Of a stretch of DNA of 64,000 nt, positions 34,697 to 43,448 are shown piece by piece. Source of the stretch: Nocardioides humilatus (GTDB lineage Bacteria > Actinomycetota > Actinomycetes > Propionibacteriales > Nocardioidaceae); contig NZ_VUJV01000003.1 in NCBI RefSeq assembly GCF_008373755.1, forward strand, positions 930,001-994,000. Reading direction: 5' to 3'. The notes beneath the pieces are model-generated. The model searched no databases. It saw only the letters and a list, made by a program, of their open reading frames with translations, and was not told where the DNA came from. The position numbers were made by a program, and so were the translations under genes. Positions within the stretch are counted from its first letter, which is position 1. Each line of letters opens with the position of its first letter.

Positions 34697-36505
34697 GTGA
34701 CCGCGACCGACCAGCCCACCGAGGAGTGGACGGGGCTCTCGCGGACGGCGGAGGGTGAGGCCGTGCCGCTCGCCGCCGAGCGCGGTCGCGGGTTCTTCGC
34801 CGGGCTGCGGCCCAGTGACAAAGCCGTCGGCTGGCTCGCGCCGATCAGCGTGACGCTGGTGGCGTTCGCGCTGCGGCTCTACCACCTCGGCACCCCGGCC
34901 CGGTTCGCGTTCGACGAGACCTACTACGCCAAGGACGCCTGGTCGGTCCTGCACAACGGCTACGCGCAGACCTACCTGACCGACGTCGACGGCAACACGG
35001 CCAACAAGATCGACGCCGACATCCTCGAGGGCCACGTCAACAACGTGTGGACCGGCGACCCGTCGATGGCCGTGCACCCCGAGGTCGGCAAGTGGCTGAT
35101 CGCGCTGGGCGAGCACACCTTCGGGATGGACCCCTTCGGCTGGCGCATCGCGTCGGCCGTCGTGGGCGCACTGATGGTGCTCGTGATGTGCCGGCTGCTC
35201 CGTCGGATGACGGGGTCGACGCTGCTCGGCTGCATCGGCGGCATGCTGCTGATGTTCGACGGGCTCCACTTCGTGCTGTCGCGGCTCGCCCTGCTCGACA
35301 TCTTCTTGGCGTTCTTCCTCCTCTGCGGGATCCACTGCATCGTTGCCGACCGGGACTGGTACCGACGGAGGATGGCGCGCCTCGTCGACGGGGTTTCGAC
35401 AAGCTCAACCACCGAACCCGGATGGGGCCCGGTCCGCGCCCTGCTCTTCCGTCCCTGGCTGCTCGCGGGCGGCATCAGCTTCGGCCTGGCCATCGGCACC
35501 AAGTGGGTGGCGCTCTACCCGCTCGGGGCGTTCGGGCTGATGGTGTGGTTCTGGTCGGCCGGCGCCCGGCGCAGCCACGGCGTGCGGTGGTCGGTCGTGA
35601 AGTCGGCGGTCTCCGACGGCATCCCGGCGTTCGTCCACCTGGTCGTCGTCGCGGTGCTCGTCTACATCGCCACCTGGACCGGGTGGCTGATCCACGCGAG
35701 CGCCTACGAGGACCACCTCAGCTCGACGCAGTACCGGCAATACACCGGCCAGGGCCACTGCGCCGCCAACGACGACTCCTACGTGGCGACCGACCTCGAC
35801 CACAGCAAGCGCTGGCCGACCGCCACCGAGAAGGACGCCAGCGGGCTGGGCGAGGTGTGGCAGTCGCTGCGATCGCTCTGGTACTACCACCAAGACGTCT
35901 ACACGTTCCACACGCACTTCCTGAACTGCTCCGAGCACACCTACGCCTCCAAGCCGTCGAGCTGGCTGCTCATCAACAGGCCGGTCGGCGTGGCCGTCAC
36001 CAACGACATCCAGCCCGAGGACCGCCCGCTCACCGGGGAGAACCAGGGCCTCCCCCGCGACAAGGACTGCGACGCGGCCGCCAACGAGGACTGCATCCGC
36101 CAGGTCCTCCTCATCGGCACGCCGATGATCTGGTGGGGCGGGTGCATCGCCCTGCTCTTCAGCGTGGTGATGTGGATCGGCCAGCGGGACTGGAGGTACG
36201 GCGTCGCGGTGGTCGGCACGCTGTCGACCTGGCTGCCCTGGCTGCAGTACGACGACCGCCCCATCTTCATCTTCTACGCGATCGCGATCCTGCCCTTCGT
36301 CGTGATGGCGCTGACGTTGTCGATCGGCACGCTGATCGGGCCCTCGCGGCTACCGTCGACGCGAAGAACCGTCGGCGTGGTGGTCAGTGGTGCGTTCCTG
36401 GTGCTCGTGCTGGTCAACTTCGCGTGGTTCTGGCCCATCTGGACCAACGGGTTGCTGACGAGCAGCGAGTGGCTGGACCGCATCTGGTTCCAGCGCTGGG
36501 TGTAG
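34697..36505 (+). CDS. pmt: Polyprenyl-phosphate-mannose-protein mannosyltransferase
   Basis: A membrane GT39 enzyme that transfers mannose from polyprenyl-phosphomannose to Ser/Thr of proteins during Sec export. The GTG at 34697 gives 602 residues; the ATG at 34670 would give 611. Near the first membrane segment is the acidic [13 protein letters not shown] motif (Asp-Glu catalytic pair), followed by [12 protein letters not shown]. About ten to eleven hydrophobic segments and the lumenal [10 protein letters not shown] loop complete the enzyme. The codons for VSTSSTTE between two membrane segments come from a dispersed repeat (35392-35414). Its order with rsmI matches Mycobacterium. Confidence 0.93.
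   Translation: MTATDQPTEEWTGLSRTAEGEAVPLAAERGRGFFAGLRPSDKAVGWLAPISVTLVAFALRLYHLGTPARFAFDETYYAKDAWSVLHNGYAQTYLTDVDGNTANKIDADILEGHVNNVWTGDPSMAVHPEVGKWLIALGEHTFGMDPFGWRIASAVVGALMVLVMCRLLRRMTGSTLLGCIGGMLLMFDGLHFVLSRLALLDIFLAFFLLCGIHCIVADRDWYRRRMARLVDGVSTSSTTEPGWGPVRALLFRPWLLAGGISFGLAIGTKWVALYPLGAFGLMVWFWSAGARRSHGVRWSVVKSAVSDGIPAFVHLVVVAVLVYIATWTGWLIHASAYEDHLSSTQYRQYTGQGHCAANDDSYVATDLDHSKRWPTATEKDASGLGEVWQSLRSLWYYHQDVYTFHTHFLNCSEHTYASKPSSWLLINRPVGVAVTNDIQPEDRPLTGENQGLPRDKDCDAAANEDCIRQVLLIGTPMIWWGGCIALLFSVVMWIGQRDWRYGVAVVGTLSTWLPWLQYDDRPIFIFYAIAILPFVVMALTLSIGTLIGPSRLPSTRRTVGVVVSGAFLVLVLVNFAWFWPIWTNGLLTSSEWLDRIWFQRWV
35392..35414. repeat. Dispersed short repeat, short form, copy D, inside pmt
   Basis: GGTTTCGACAAGCTCAACCA followed by CCG (23 bp). 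Its ends match the long-form repeat. It sits in frame in pmt and encodes VSTSSTT in a loop following [16 protein letters not shown]. Confidence 0.75.
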
Positions 36506-36516
36506 GAGAGAGAGAC

Positions 36517-36972
36517 ATGAAGCGACTGTTCCTCCCGCTGGCGATCGCGGGCGCGCTCGTCGTCATCGTCGTCGCGGTCGTGGTCATGCTCGCCGCGGGC
36601 GACGACGACCCGAAGGGCGGCGGACGCGACGCGGACGCGACGACCTCGGCCGTCACGACCGCCGCCGATGACGCGTGGTGCGCCGGCTGGGACCAGCTGG
36701 TGCTCACCCAGGGCACGTGGGTCGCCGATCCCAACCCGACCAACGCCGACGCCGTCATCGCTGCTGTTGATGGACTGCAGGCGCTCGGGGCTCCGGAGAG
36801 CCTCGACCCGTCCGGCTACACCGAGATGAACGCCGTCCTCGACGACGTGCGCGGGAGCGTCGACCCGTCCTTCACCCCGTCGGTCGCACCGTCGGAGCCC
36901 GCCGACGTGGAGCACGGCAACGCCGACGAGGCCCCGTTCGGCGCCTGGCTCGCGGAGTACTGCCCGCGCTGA
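36517..36972 (+). CDS. Membrane-anchored or secreted protein, 151 aa
   Basis: The ATG at 36517 follows an AGGAGAGAGAGAC ribosome site. The N-terminal helix (MKRLFLPLAIAGALVVIVVA) is an uncleaved anchor or signal. Asp/Gly/Thr-rich residues 28-50 are followed by a globular part with Cys54 and a C-terminal Cys (AEYCPR), probably a disulfide. The family is unknown. It starts 11 bp after pmt and is probably co-transcribed with it; the Thr/Ser-rich stretch could be an O-mannosylation target. Confidence 0.75.
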   Translation: MKRLFLPLAIAGALVVIVVAVVVMLAAGDDDPKGGGRDADATTSAVTTAADDAWCAGWDQLVLTQGTWVADPNPTNADAVIAAVDGLQALGAPESLDPSGYTEMNAVLDDVRGSVDPSFTPSVAPSEPADVEHGNADEAPFGAWLAEYCPR

Positions 36973-36975
36973 TGG

Positions 36976-37245
36976 TCAGTGGTTGCGCAGGGCTTTGATC
37001 AGCTCGCCCTTGCGCATGCCGGACCGGCCGTCGATGCCGATCTCCGCGGCGCGTTCGCGCAGCTTGTCGACGGTCCAGTCCTCGTAGTCGCCGGCCTTGC
37101 CGCCGCGACGGCCGACCGCCTTCTTGCCGTCGCGCGCCGACGCGTTGGCGATCCGGGCGGCCTTCTCCTTGCTCGCGCCCTCGTCGCGGAGTGCGTCGTA
37201 GGTCTTGTCGTCCTTGATGCTGGATCCGTGCTGCCCACGGGGCAT
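36976..37245 (-). CDS. DUF7218/Rho_N-like small protein
   Basis: An 89-residue basic protein beginning MPRGQHGSSIKDDKTYDALR. It contains KEKAARIANASARDGKKAVG, then a C-terminal Rho-N/SAP-type helical hairpin WTVDKLRERAAEIGIDGRSG followed by KGELIKALRNH. This family is common in actinobacterial stress loci. It may bind nucleic acid, but no function is established. It is the last gene of the overlapping minus-strand operon starting at 40632, 16 bp after the hemerythrin gene. Confidence 0.82.
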   Translation of the reverse strand: MPRGQHGSSIKDDKTYDALRDEGASKEKAARIANASARDGKKAVGRRGGKAGDYEDWTVDKLRERAAEIGIDGRSGMRKGELIKALRNH

Positions 37246-37261
37246 GGTCGTTCTCCTCTCC

Positions 37262-37828
37262 CTACAGGTCGGCGTGCTCCTGGAGCTCGCTCGCCAGCTC
37301 GTCCTTGCTCATGGAGGACGCCCCGGTGACGCCCACGTTGGCGGCCTGCTGCTCGAGCTGGTCCTTGGTGATGTCGGCCGGCTGGTCGCCGAGGAGTCGT
37401 TCGCGCTCGGCGAGGAACGACACACCGAGCTCGGCCAGCCCGTCCTCGTCGAGCCGCTCGCGCAGGTCGGCCAGGACCGTCTCCTCTTCCTCCTCGACGT
37501 GGTGCTTGACCGCGTCGATCAGCTTCTTGAGCACCACGGCGAAGTCCGGTGAGGTGGGGTCGGTCGCCGCGACCTCCTGCGCCAGCCGGTCGGCCGCGAG
37601 GTGCTCCTCCTGGCTGTGCTCGACGTCGTCCCCGGCCCCGGCTTCGCTGATCGCCGGGTAGACCTTCGCTTCCTCGGCACGGCTGTGGGCCGTGAGGAGG
37701 GTGGTCATCACGGGCACGAGCGTGGGCCGGGACGAAGGGTCGTCGAGCAGTGTGTCGAAGAGCCGCTCGAGCTCGCGGTGGTCCTTCAGGATCAGGTCGA
37801 CGACGTTGTGGGTCGGGGCTTCAGTCAT
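37262..37828 (-). CDS. Hemerythrin HHE domain protein with C-terminal SAP/Rho_N-like helix pair
   Basis: A 188-residue protein. The HHE four-helix bundle is shown by VVDLILKDHRELERLFDTLL, TLLTAHSRAEEAKVYPAI, HSQEEHLAADRLAQE and LIDAVKHHVEEEEETVL, with His and Glu residues spaced to bind a di-iron centre for O2 or NO. The C-terminal segment (ITKDQLEQQAANVGVTGASS, then MSKDELASELQEHADL) resembles the Rho_N/SAP module of the next gene. It overlaps the preceding gene by ATGA at 37825-37828. Confidence 0.9.
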   Translation of the reverse strand: MTEAPTHNVVDLILKDHRELERLFDTLLDDPSSRPTLVPVMTTLLTAHSRAEEAKVYPAISEAGAGDDVEHSQEEHLAADRLAQEVAATDPTSPDFAVVLKKLIDAVKHHVEEEEETVLADLRERLDEDGLAELGVSFLAERERLLGDQPADITKDQLEQQAANVGVTGASSMSKDELASELQEHADL

Positions 37829-38484
37829 GGCGGGGTGGTACCCACGTCACCCCGCACGATGCGTGCCTCCCAGTCGATCTCGACCTCCGCCGCGTCGACG
37901 AACCGCGAGTGCCGGTGCATCCAGCGAACGACGGCCGCGACCAGCCACGGCCCACGCCCCGGCGCCCGCTCGTAGCCCAGGTAGGAGCCCGGCCGACCGT
38001 GGCCGACGAGCAGCGCGGTGACGGACTTGCCGCGGGCGTCGGGCCGCTCCGCAAGGCGTACGTCGAGCACCTGCAACGCCTTGCCCGGACAGTCGGCCAG
38101 CTCCACCCGCATCTCGAGCAGTTCGCTGAGGGTGTGGCGGGTCGGGCCGGACGGCGGGTCGGACCGACGCTCGATCAGCTGGTCGCGACCCACCGACAGC
38201 CGGATGTCGCTGTCGACCTCGGCGACCGCCTCGATGTCGATCACACCTGGCCGGCTCCGCTCAGCGTTCGCCGGCGCCAGCCGCACCCACCGTCGGTAGA
38301 GCCCACGACTCAACCGCGGCAGCAGCGCCGCCATGCCGACCAGCAGCCCGGTCGGCACCAGGCTGCCGTCGGGCTCCTCGGTCAGCTCGACGTCGTCGAC
38401 GTTTCCGACGAGGAGACCGTCCACGTCGACGATCTGCCGGTCGAGGAGGTGCAACGCGGCGTCGTACTGCTGGCGGGTGGTCAT
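37825..38484 (-). CDS. PRC-barrel-like domain protein
   Basis: The protein has 219 residues from the ATG at 38484, overlapping the Nramp-like stop by 4 bp. The start LLDRQIVDVDGLLVGNVDDV is typical of PRC-barrel domains, small beta-barrels in ribosome-maturation and photosynthetic proteins. A second such pattern is at the C-terminus (GKALQVLDVRLAERPDARGK, ending VRGDVG). It has no membrane segment. The function in this operon is unknown. It is preserved with the transporter and hemerythrin genes, so a membrane- or stress-related adaptor role is possible. Confidence 0.7.
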   Translation of the reverse strand: MTTRQQYDAALHLLDRQIVDVDGLLVGNVDDVELTEEPDGSLVPTGLLVGMAALLPRLSRGLYRRWVRLAPANAERSRPGVIDIEAVAEVDSDIRLSVGRDQLIERRSDPPSGPTRHTLSELLEMRVELADCPGKALQVLDVRLAERPDARGKSVTALLVGHGRPGSYLGYERAPGRGPWLVAAVVRWMHRHSRFVDAAEVEIDWEARIVRGDVGTTPP

Positions 38485-39713
38485 GCCGTCCCCATCTTCG
38501 TCAGCACCATCAGCGGGATGGCCGCGATCGCGGCGACACCCACCAGCACCAAGTAGACCGTGCCGAGCGCGTTGGCCACGCGACCGTTGGTGTGCTCGCC
38601 GAGGTAGTCGGGATCGTTGGCGACCACCAGGATCGGGAAGTAGGTCAGCGGCAGCGCGACCGCCGAGAAGACCACGGAAAACTCGGTGACCAGGATCGGG
38701 TGGACCATCGTCATCAGCACCCCGGCGGCGAGCACGGTGAAGAGCACCAGGCTCAGGTGGAAGGCCCCTGCGACGCGGGGCTTGACGTATTTGCCCCACT
38801 GCCAGCCGACGTACTGGGCAACGCTGTAACCGGCCGAGAGCCCGGTCTCGCAGGCGGCGCCGAAGGTCGCGGCCACGAACCCGACGATCGCGATCGCGAG
38901 GCCGATCTTGCCGAGCCCGACCGCCACCGGGAGGCCGACCTCACCGAGGGTCTCGACCGAGATCCCGAGCGGCTGGTAGACCGTCGCCGCCGCGGCCGCG
39001 ATGAAGAGCGACAGGAGCCCGCCGAGGGGGAATCCGATGAAGACGTTGGCGCGCATGGTGGAGATGTCCTTGGTCGTCCAGCGCTCCTCGACACCACCGG
39101 AGGAGAAGAAGAAGACCTCGTAGGGCGTCATGGCTGCGCCGAAGAGCGCGACGGCGAAGTAGGCGTAGAGGGTCCAGCTCTCACCGAGCGGCTTGTCGGC
39201 CGCCGCCATCTGGCTGCTGAGGTGTCCCCAGTCAGGGTGCAGCTGCCACAGCGCCACCCCGAAGACGATCAGGCTGAGGCCGAGGAGACCGAGCACGTTC
39301 TCCATCAGCGAGAACTTCGCGCGCCACAGCACCAGCCACACGAGCACGGCGACCAGCGGCACCCAGAGCAGGTAGTGCACCGAGGTGACCAGCTCGAGGG
39401 CGAGCGCGACGCCGCCGATCTCGGCGATGAAGGTGAGCAGGGTGACCGCGAGCGATCCGGCCAGGTTGAGCAGACCGACGCGCGGCCCGAGCCGCTCGCG
39501 CACCAGGTCGAAGGTCGCACGGCCGCTGACCGCAGCGATCCGGCCCGACATCTCCGCGAAGACGCAGATGCCCACCACGCCGACGACGACCACCCAACCG
39601 AGGGAGAGACCGAAGCGAGCACCGACCTGGGCATTGGTCACCAGGTCCCCGATGTCGACGAACCCGCCGATGGCGGTGAGGATGCCGAGCGCGATCGCGA
39701 AGAGACGCTTCAC
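38481..39713 (-). CDS. Nramp-family divalent metal transporter with atypical site
   Basis: The protein has 410 residues from a GTG at 39713. About eleven hydrophobic segments match the Nramp (MntH) fold. The TM1 motif, usually DPGN, is here DIGD in GGFVDIGDLVTNAQVGA. In TM6 the usual MPH is replaced: FGAAMTPYEVFFFSS. Methionine and alanine that help bind soft metals are kept, but the first-site Asn is Asp and the proton-relay His is Tyr. Transport of another ion such as Mg2+, or altered coupling, is therefore possible. It overlaps both neighbours by 4 bp. Confidence 0.85.
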   Translation of the reverse strand: MKRLFAIALGILTAIGGFVDIGDLVTNAQVGARFGLSLGWVVVVGVVGICVFAEMSGRIAAVSGRATFDLVRERLGPRVGLLNLAGSLAVTLLTFIAEIGGVALALELVTSVHYLLWVPLVAVLVWLVLWRAKFSLMENVLGLLGLSLIVFGVALWQLHPDWGHLSSQMAAADKPLGESWTLYAYFAVALFGAAMTPYEVFFFSSGGVEERWTTKDISTMRANVFIGFPLGGLLSLFIAAAAATVYQPLGISVETLGEVGLPVAVGLGKIGLAIAIVGFVAATFGAACETGLSAGYSVAQYVGWQWGKYVKPRVAGAFHLSLVLFTVLAAGVLMTMVHPILVTEFSVVFSAVALPLTYFPILVVANDPDYLGEHTNGRVANALGTVYLVLVGVAAIAAIPLMVLTKMGTA

Positions 39714-40150
39714 AACGCGGCTCTCTGCTCGTCGAGAGCGGTGCGCAGCCGGTCGAGCTCGCGCAGCAGTCGGGACACGTCGTAGTGCTCGGCGACGACG
39801 GCCTCGCGCGCCTTCCGCACCGCCTCGGTCGCGCGGCCGATGAGAGCAAGCACCTTCCTGGGCACTCCGCCGAGCGACGCCGGCGCCTGCACCGAGGACA
39901 GCTTCTCCTCGGCGGTCGAGGCGGCTTCCTCCGCGGCGACCGCCATGGTGATGCCGTACGACGACGGCAGTCTGCCGCCGTTCAGCTGCTCGAGCACCAG
40001 GCTGGCCGTGGCCACCTCGCTCGCGACGTCGTCGAGGGTCTGCCGCGCCTGGTCGCGCCACGCGCTGCCGTCCGGGTGGGAGACGGTGCAGCCGGCGAAA
40101 GGCGTGAGCAGGAAGCTCAGGGCCAGCAGAACGGCGACCGCGCGCCTCAA
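39710..40150 (-). CDS. Lipoprotein-like small protein, 146 aa
   Basis: A TTG at 40150 inside the preceding stop (TTGA overlap) is the best start. It gives LRRAVAVLLALSFLLTPFAG followed by a Cys, an apparent lipobox. The remainder is helical (ARQTLDDVASEVATASLVLE, then RLLRELDRLRTALDEQR), perhaps coiled coil. The family is unknown. Operon position between DUF6328 and the Nramp-like gene suggests a membrane partner. Confidence 0.65.
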   Translation of the reverse strand: MRRAVAVLLALSFLLTPFAGCTVSHPDGSAWRDQARQTLDDVASEVATASLVLEQLNGGRLPSSYGITMAVAAEEAASTAEEKLSSVQAPASLGGVPRKVLALIGRATEAVRKAREAVVAEHYDVSRLLRELDRLRTALDEQRAAL

Positions 40151-40632
40151 CGGACCCTCGCGATCAGTGGCACCCCCAGCCAGAGGGTGAAGTACATCGT
40201 CAGAACCGCCAACGACGCGACGATGCCGCCCGTGGTGCCGAGAACGATGTCGAAGACCAGGAGCACGACACCCGAGGACACGACCGCCAGGCAGGTCAGC
40301 CCGACCCGCGCGCTGATGTTGGCAGCCGACACCAGCCAGTGCCGCTCGCGCTGGTGGAACAGCACTCGGTGGAAGGCCGCCGGAGCCACGATCAGGCAGG
40401 TCGTGACGACCGAGCCGGTCAGCACGCAGAGGTAGATCGTGCGCTGGGCGTGGTCGAGGTCGGCGAAGCGGTCGGTGAAGGGCACCGTCAGCAGAAAGCC
40501 GGTCAGGATCTGCACGCCGGTCTGCATGACGCGGAGCTCTTGGAGGAGCTCGTCCCAGTTGCGGTCGAGTTGCTTCGAACGGGGAGAAGGCCCCGTGGTT
40601 GCCGCGCTCCGGCGTACGTGCGTAGCAGTCAC
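40147..40632 (-). CDS. DUF6328 membrane protein
   Basis: The protein has 161 residues from a GTG at 40632. ELLQELRVMQTGVQILTGFL and VPFTDRFADLDHAQRTIYLC are typical of the DUF6328 family, small proteins with four membrane helices. It is the first gene of the operon reading to 36976. A GGGTAC box (minus strand, 40688-40693) 55 bp upstream resembles the -10 of SigB/SigF-type promoters. Confidence 0.85.
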   Translation of the reverse strand: MTATHVRRSAATTGPSPRSKQLDRNWDELLQELRVMQTGVQILTGFLLTVPFTDRFADLDHAQRTIYLCVLTGSVVTTCLIVAPAAFHRVLFHQRERHWLVSAANISARVGLTCLAVVSSGVVLLVFDIVLGTTGGIVASLAVLTMYFTLWLGVPLIARVR

Positions 40633-40687
40633 GGGACCTCTCGCCTCTCGTCGCGCCCGACCGGGGGCCGGCGGACTTGACCTTGCA

Positions 40688-40693
40688 GTACCC
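40688..40693 (-). promoter_or_regulatory. GGGTAC -10-like box upstream of the DUF6328 operon
   Basis: GGGTAC on the minus strand, in CCCTGGGTACTGC, matches the GGGTAT/C -10 of actinobacterial SigB/SigF promoters. A matching GTTT -35 at 14-17 bp is not evident, so this is tentative. Confidence 0.3.
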
Positions 40694-40714
40694 AGGGCAA
40701 TGCCGCACATGCCA

Positions 40715-41578
40715 CTAGAAAACCGGCTTTCCTCCGGTCACCCCGAGCACTGTTCCGGAGACGTACGACGCATCGGATCGCGAGGCCAGGAAGACGAACG
40801 CCGGCGCCACTTCCGACGGCTGCCCGGCTCGACCCAGGGGCGTGTCGGCACCGAACTGCTCGATCTTCTCGGGCTCCTGCGTCGCCGGCTGGAGGGGCGT
40901 CCAGATCGGGCCCGGCGCGACCGCGTTGACGCGAACACCGTCAGATCCCAGCTGGGCAGCGAGATTGACGGTCAGGTTGTTGATCGCAGCCTTCGTGGCC
41001 GCATAGTCGAGCAGACTGGCTGACGGCTCGTAGGCCTGGATGGAGGCGTTGTTGATGATGCAGCCGGGCCCCTTGCGCAAGTGCGGGACCGCCGCACGCG
41101 TCAGCCACATCAGGGCGTAGAGGTTCGTCTTGAAGGTGCGGTCGATCCGCTCGTCGTCGTAGTCCTCGATGGTGTGGTCGCGCGCCATCTGGTAGCCGGC
41201 GTTGTTGACGAGGACGTCGAGACCACCGAGCTCGCCGACGGTCCGCTCGACGGCCTCGTCGCACGCGGCCCGCTCGCGCAGGTCGAGGGCGAGCTGAAGA
41301 GCGGTGCGACCGGCGTCCTGGACAAGGGCCGTGGTCACGTCGGCGTCGTCCTGTTCCTCCGGCAGGTAGGTGAAGGCGACGTCAGCACCTTCGCGGGCGT
41401 AGGCGAGGGCCACCGCCCGGCCGATCCCGGAGTCGCCCCCGGTGATCAGTGCGATCTGGCCCTCGAGCCGGCCGTGACCGACGTAGGAGTCCTCGCCGTG
41501 GTCGGGGACCGGCGTCATCTCTGCCGTCGATCCGGGTGGCTGCTGCTGTTGCGCGGGAAACTGGACCTCGTCAGGCAT
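40715..41578 (-). CDS. Stress-type SDR (YhdF/YdaD-like oxidoreductase)
   Basis: The protein has 287 residues from the ATG at 41578. A Gln-rich N-terminus (FPAQQQQPPGSTAEM, then DHGEDSYVGHGRL) precedes TGGDSGIG at 46-53. Catalytic Tyr192-Lys196 lies in DYAATK, and a C-terminal VTGGKPVF is present. This N-terminal pattern is characteristic of the stress-induced SDR group including B. subtilis YhdF and YdaD. A GGGTAT box on the minus strand (41588-41593) lies 9 bp before the start, fitting SigB-type control. The substrate is unknown. Confidence 0.87.
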   Translation of the reverse strand: MPDEVQFPAQQQQPPGSTAEMTPVPDHGEDSYVGHGRLEGQIALITGGDSGIGRAVALAYAREGADVAFTYLPEEQDDADVTTALVQDAGRTALQLALDLRERAACDEAVERTVGELGGLDVLVNNAGYQMARDHTIEDYDDERIDRTFKTNLYALMWLTRAAVPHLRKGPGCIINNASIQAYEPSASLLDYAATKAAINNLTVNLAAQLGSDGVRVNAVAPGPIWTPLQPATQEPEKIEQFGADTPLGRAGQPSEVAPAFVFLASRSDASYVSGTVLGVTGGKPVF

Positions 41579-41587
41579 GGAGAGCAG

Positions 41588-41593
41588 ATACCC
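41588..41593 (-). promoter_or_regulatory. GGGTAT -10-like box of the stress SDR gene
   Basis: GGGTAT on the minus strand ends 9 bp before the ATG at 41578, so transcription would start 2-4 nt upstream of the codon. It matches the -10 of SigB/SigF promoters, but no GTTT -35 was found. Confidence 0.4.
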
Positions 41594-41652
41594 GGGTACA
41601 ACGTCTGCATGCCGGCCGGCTGGCTCGGCCGACGAGATCCTCCTCCCGGATC

Positions 41653-42384
41653 TCAGTCGGGGTTGGCGATGGGCCGGTCGGTCGGTGCCGCGGGTGTGGG
41701 CGCCAAGGGCGTCGGCGCCGTGAGGTCGTGCAGGAGACCGTCCAGCAGGTTGCGCAGCCCCGGGTGGCTCACCGTTCCGCTCTGAGCGACGTCGATCAGC
41801 CCTTCGGCGAGCTCGCGGAGCTTCACGTTGCGGTTGCGCGACCACCAGCGCAACATCGCGAAGGCGGCGTCGGGGTCGAGCCCGTAGCCCAGCATGAGCA
41901 CGCCCTTCGCCTGCTCGATCGTGTCGCGGGCTGCTGCCGAGGCCTCGACGGCAGCGGCAGCAGCGGCGGCGTTGGCTGCATCGAACTCGGGCGTCAGGTC
42001 GAGGTAGTAGCCCGTGAGCCGCTCCACCTCACCCCCCGGTCCGCGCTCGCCGCTACCGACGAAGACCACGCGGCGCACCTCGTCCCTGACGATGAGGCGG
42101 TAGGACATCGTCAGTGGCTCGCCGGTGGTGACCGCTCGCCAGAAGAGCTCCTCGACCCGCTCGCGGTCGCCGTCATGCTTGTGGCGTAGGAAGAGCTCGG
42201 TGGTCGGCTCGACCTCACCGGGCCGGTAGCCGTGGATCGTGAAGACGTCGTCGTCCCAGTGCCAGCGGTCGGCCTTGACGTCGTATTCGAAGCTGCCGGT
42301 CTGCCGGGCTTCCGCGGCGCGCGCCTCCCCGCGAGGGGCGGCGTCCTTCTCTTCGATCACGGCGTCAGTATGGCCGCGCTCCAC
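41653..42384 (-). CDS. PAS-ANTAR domain protein
   Basis: The protein has 243 residues from a GTG at 42384; a GTG at 42360 is also plausible. Residues 25-135 form a PAS-like sensor (GSFEYDVKADRWHWDDDVFT, then HGYRPGEVEPTTELFLRHKH). An ANTAR RNA-binding domain follows (AARDTIEQAKGVLMLGYGLD, then AFAMLRWWSRNRNVKLRELA). ANTAR proteins bind two-hairpin RNA targets to prevent termination, and a signal through PAS is inferred. It is divergent from the topoisomerase gene. No target is seen nearby. Confidence 0.88.
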   Translation of the reverse strand: MERGHTDAVIEEKDAAPRGEARAAEARQTGSFEYDVKADRWHWDDDVFTIHGYRPGEVEPTTELFLRHKHDGDRERVEELFWRAVTTGEPLTMSYRLIVRDEVRRVVFVGSGERGPGGEVERLTGYYLDLTPEFDAANAAAAAAAVEASAAARDTIEQAKGVLMLGYGLDPDAAFAMLRWWSRNRNVKLRELAEGLIDVAQSGTVSHPGLRNLLDGLLHDLTAPTPLAPTPAAPTDRPIANPD

Positions 42385-42393
42385 TCCGGGTAT
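42368..42393 (+). promoter_or_regulatory. SigB/SigF-type promoter of topoisomerase IB gene
   Basis: GTAT at 42368-42371 and GGGTAT at 42388-42393 are 16 bp apart, close to the GTTT-N14-17-GGGTAT consensus of actinobacterial SigB/SigF promoters. The topoisomerase ATG is 68 bp downstream. A SigB/SigF-like gene is at 45018-45821. Confidence 0.4.
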
Positions 42394-42461
42394 CGACGTT
42401 CCCGCCAGAAGGACACGACGAAGGGGGACGGCGTGAACAAGATCGTCGTCCTCGCCTGACC

Positions 42462-43448
42462 ATGCCTCGACTGCGCAGGGTCTCGTGGCAGGAGCCCGGC
42501 TGGACGCGACGCCGGTGCGGTCGCGGGTTCCGCTACCTCGACGAGCAGGGGGCCTCGCTGGCGCCCGCCGACCTCGCGCGGGTGCGTGCTCTGGTGATCC
42601 CGCCGGCGTGGACGGAGGTCTGGATCTGCTCCTACGACCGCGGCCACCTGCAGGCCGTGGGGATCGACGAGGCCGGCCGGCGGCAGTACCTCTACCACCC
42701 GGCCTGGCGCGAGCAACGCGACGCCGAGAAGTTCGACCGGGTCGCGACCCTGGGGCTGAAGCTACCCGGCCTCCGACGCAGGTTGGTGCGTGAGCTGCGC
42801 GCCGAGCCGGGCGACGAGGAGGTCGAACGTCGCCGAGTGCTTGCCGCGGCGGTACGGCTGATCGACCTCGGCTGTTTCCGGCCGGGCTCGGAGAGCTCGG
42901 CGGAGGAGTTCGGGAGCCACGGCCTGACGACGGTCGAGCGCCGTCACGTGCGGCGCCACCAGGGCGACCTGGTCTTCGAGTTCGTCGGCAAGTCCGGGGT
43001 CGAGCACGAGGTACTCGTCGACGACCCCGATGTGGTCTCGGTCCTGACCACGATCACCCGCGGCCGCGCGGGGAGCTCACGCGTCCTCGCGTCGAAGGTC
43101 GACGGCCGCTGGCGGCCGCTGACCCCCGGGGAGGTCAACGACCGCGTCCGCGAGCTGACCGGCCTCGACGTGACCGCGAAGGACTTCCGCACCTGGCATG
43201 CCACGGTGACGGTCGCGGTCGCCCTTGCGACCGCGCCGCCGGCCACCTCCGTCGCGGCGCGCGGGCGTCGCGTCCGTGCCGCGTTGGTCGAGGCTGCCGA
43301 GCTGCTCGGGAACACGCCGGCGGTCGCGCGTTCGTCCTACGTCGATCCGCGGGTCCTCGAGCTCTACGACGAGGGCGTCGTGCTCGACCCGGTGCCGAGC
43401 GGTCCCAACGCGATCGACCGGGCGGTCGCTGCTCTGCTCACGGAATGA
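42462..43448 (+). CDS. DNA topoisomerase IB
   Basis: The protein has 328 residues from the ATG at 42462. It starts MPRLRRVSWQEPGWTRRRCG and contains VRALVIPPAWTEVWICSYDR and QYLYHPAWREQRDAEKFDR. The C-terminal catalytic domain follows, with KDFRTWHATVTVA and the active-site Tyr293 in ARSSYVDPRV. This is the bacterial poxvirus-type type IB enzyme, which relaxes supercoils by a 3'-phosphotyrosine nick. It is often stress-linked in actinobacteria. Confidence 0.92.
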   Translation: MPRLRRVSWQEPGWTRRRCGRGFRYLDEQGASLAPADLARVRALVIPPAWTEVWICSYDRGHLQAVGIDEAGRRQYLYHPAWREQRDAEKFDRVATLGLKLPGLRRRLVRELRAEPGDEEVERRRVLAAAVRLIDLGCFRPGSESSAEEFGSHGLTTVERRHVRRHQGDLVFEFVGKSGVEHEVLVDDPDVVSVLTTITRGRAGSSRVLASKVDGRWRPLTPGEVNDRVRELTGLDVTAKDFRTWHATVTVAVALATAPPATSVAARGRRVRAALVEAAELLGNTPAVARSSYVDPRVLELYDEGVVLDPVPSGPNAIDRAVAALLTE

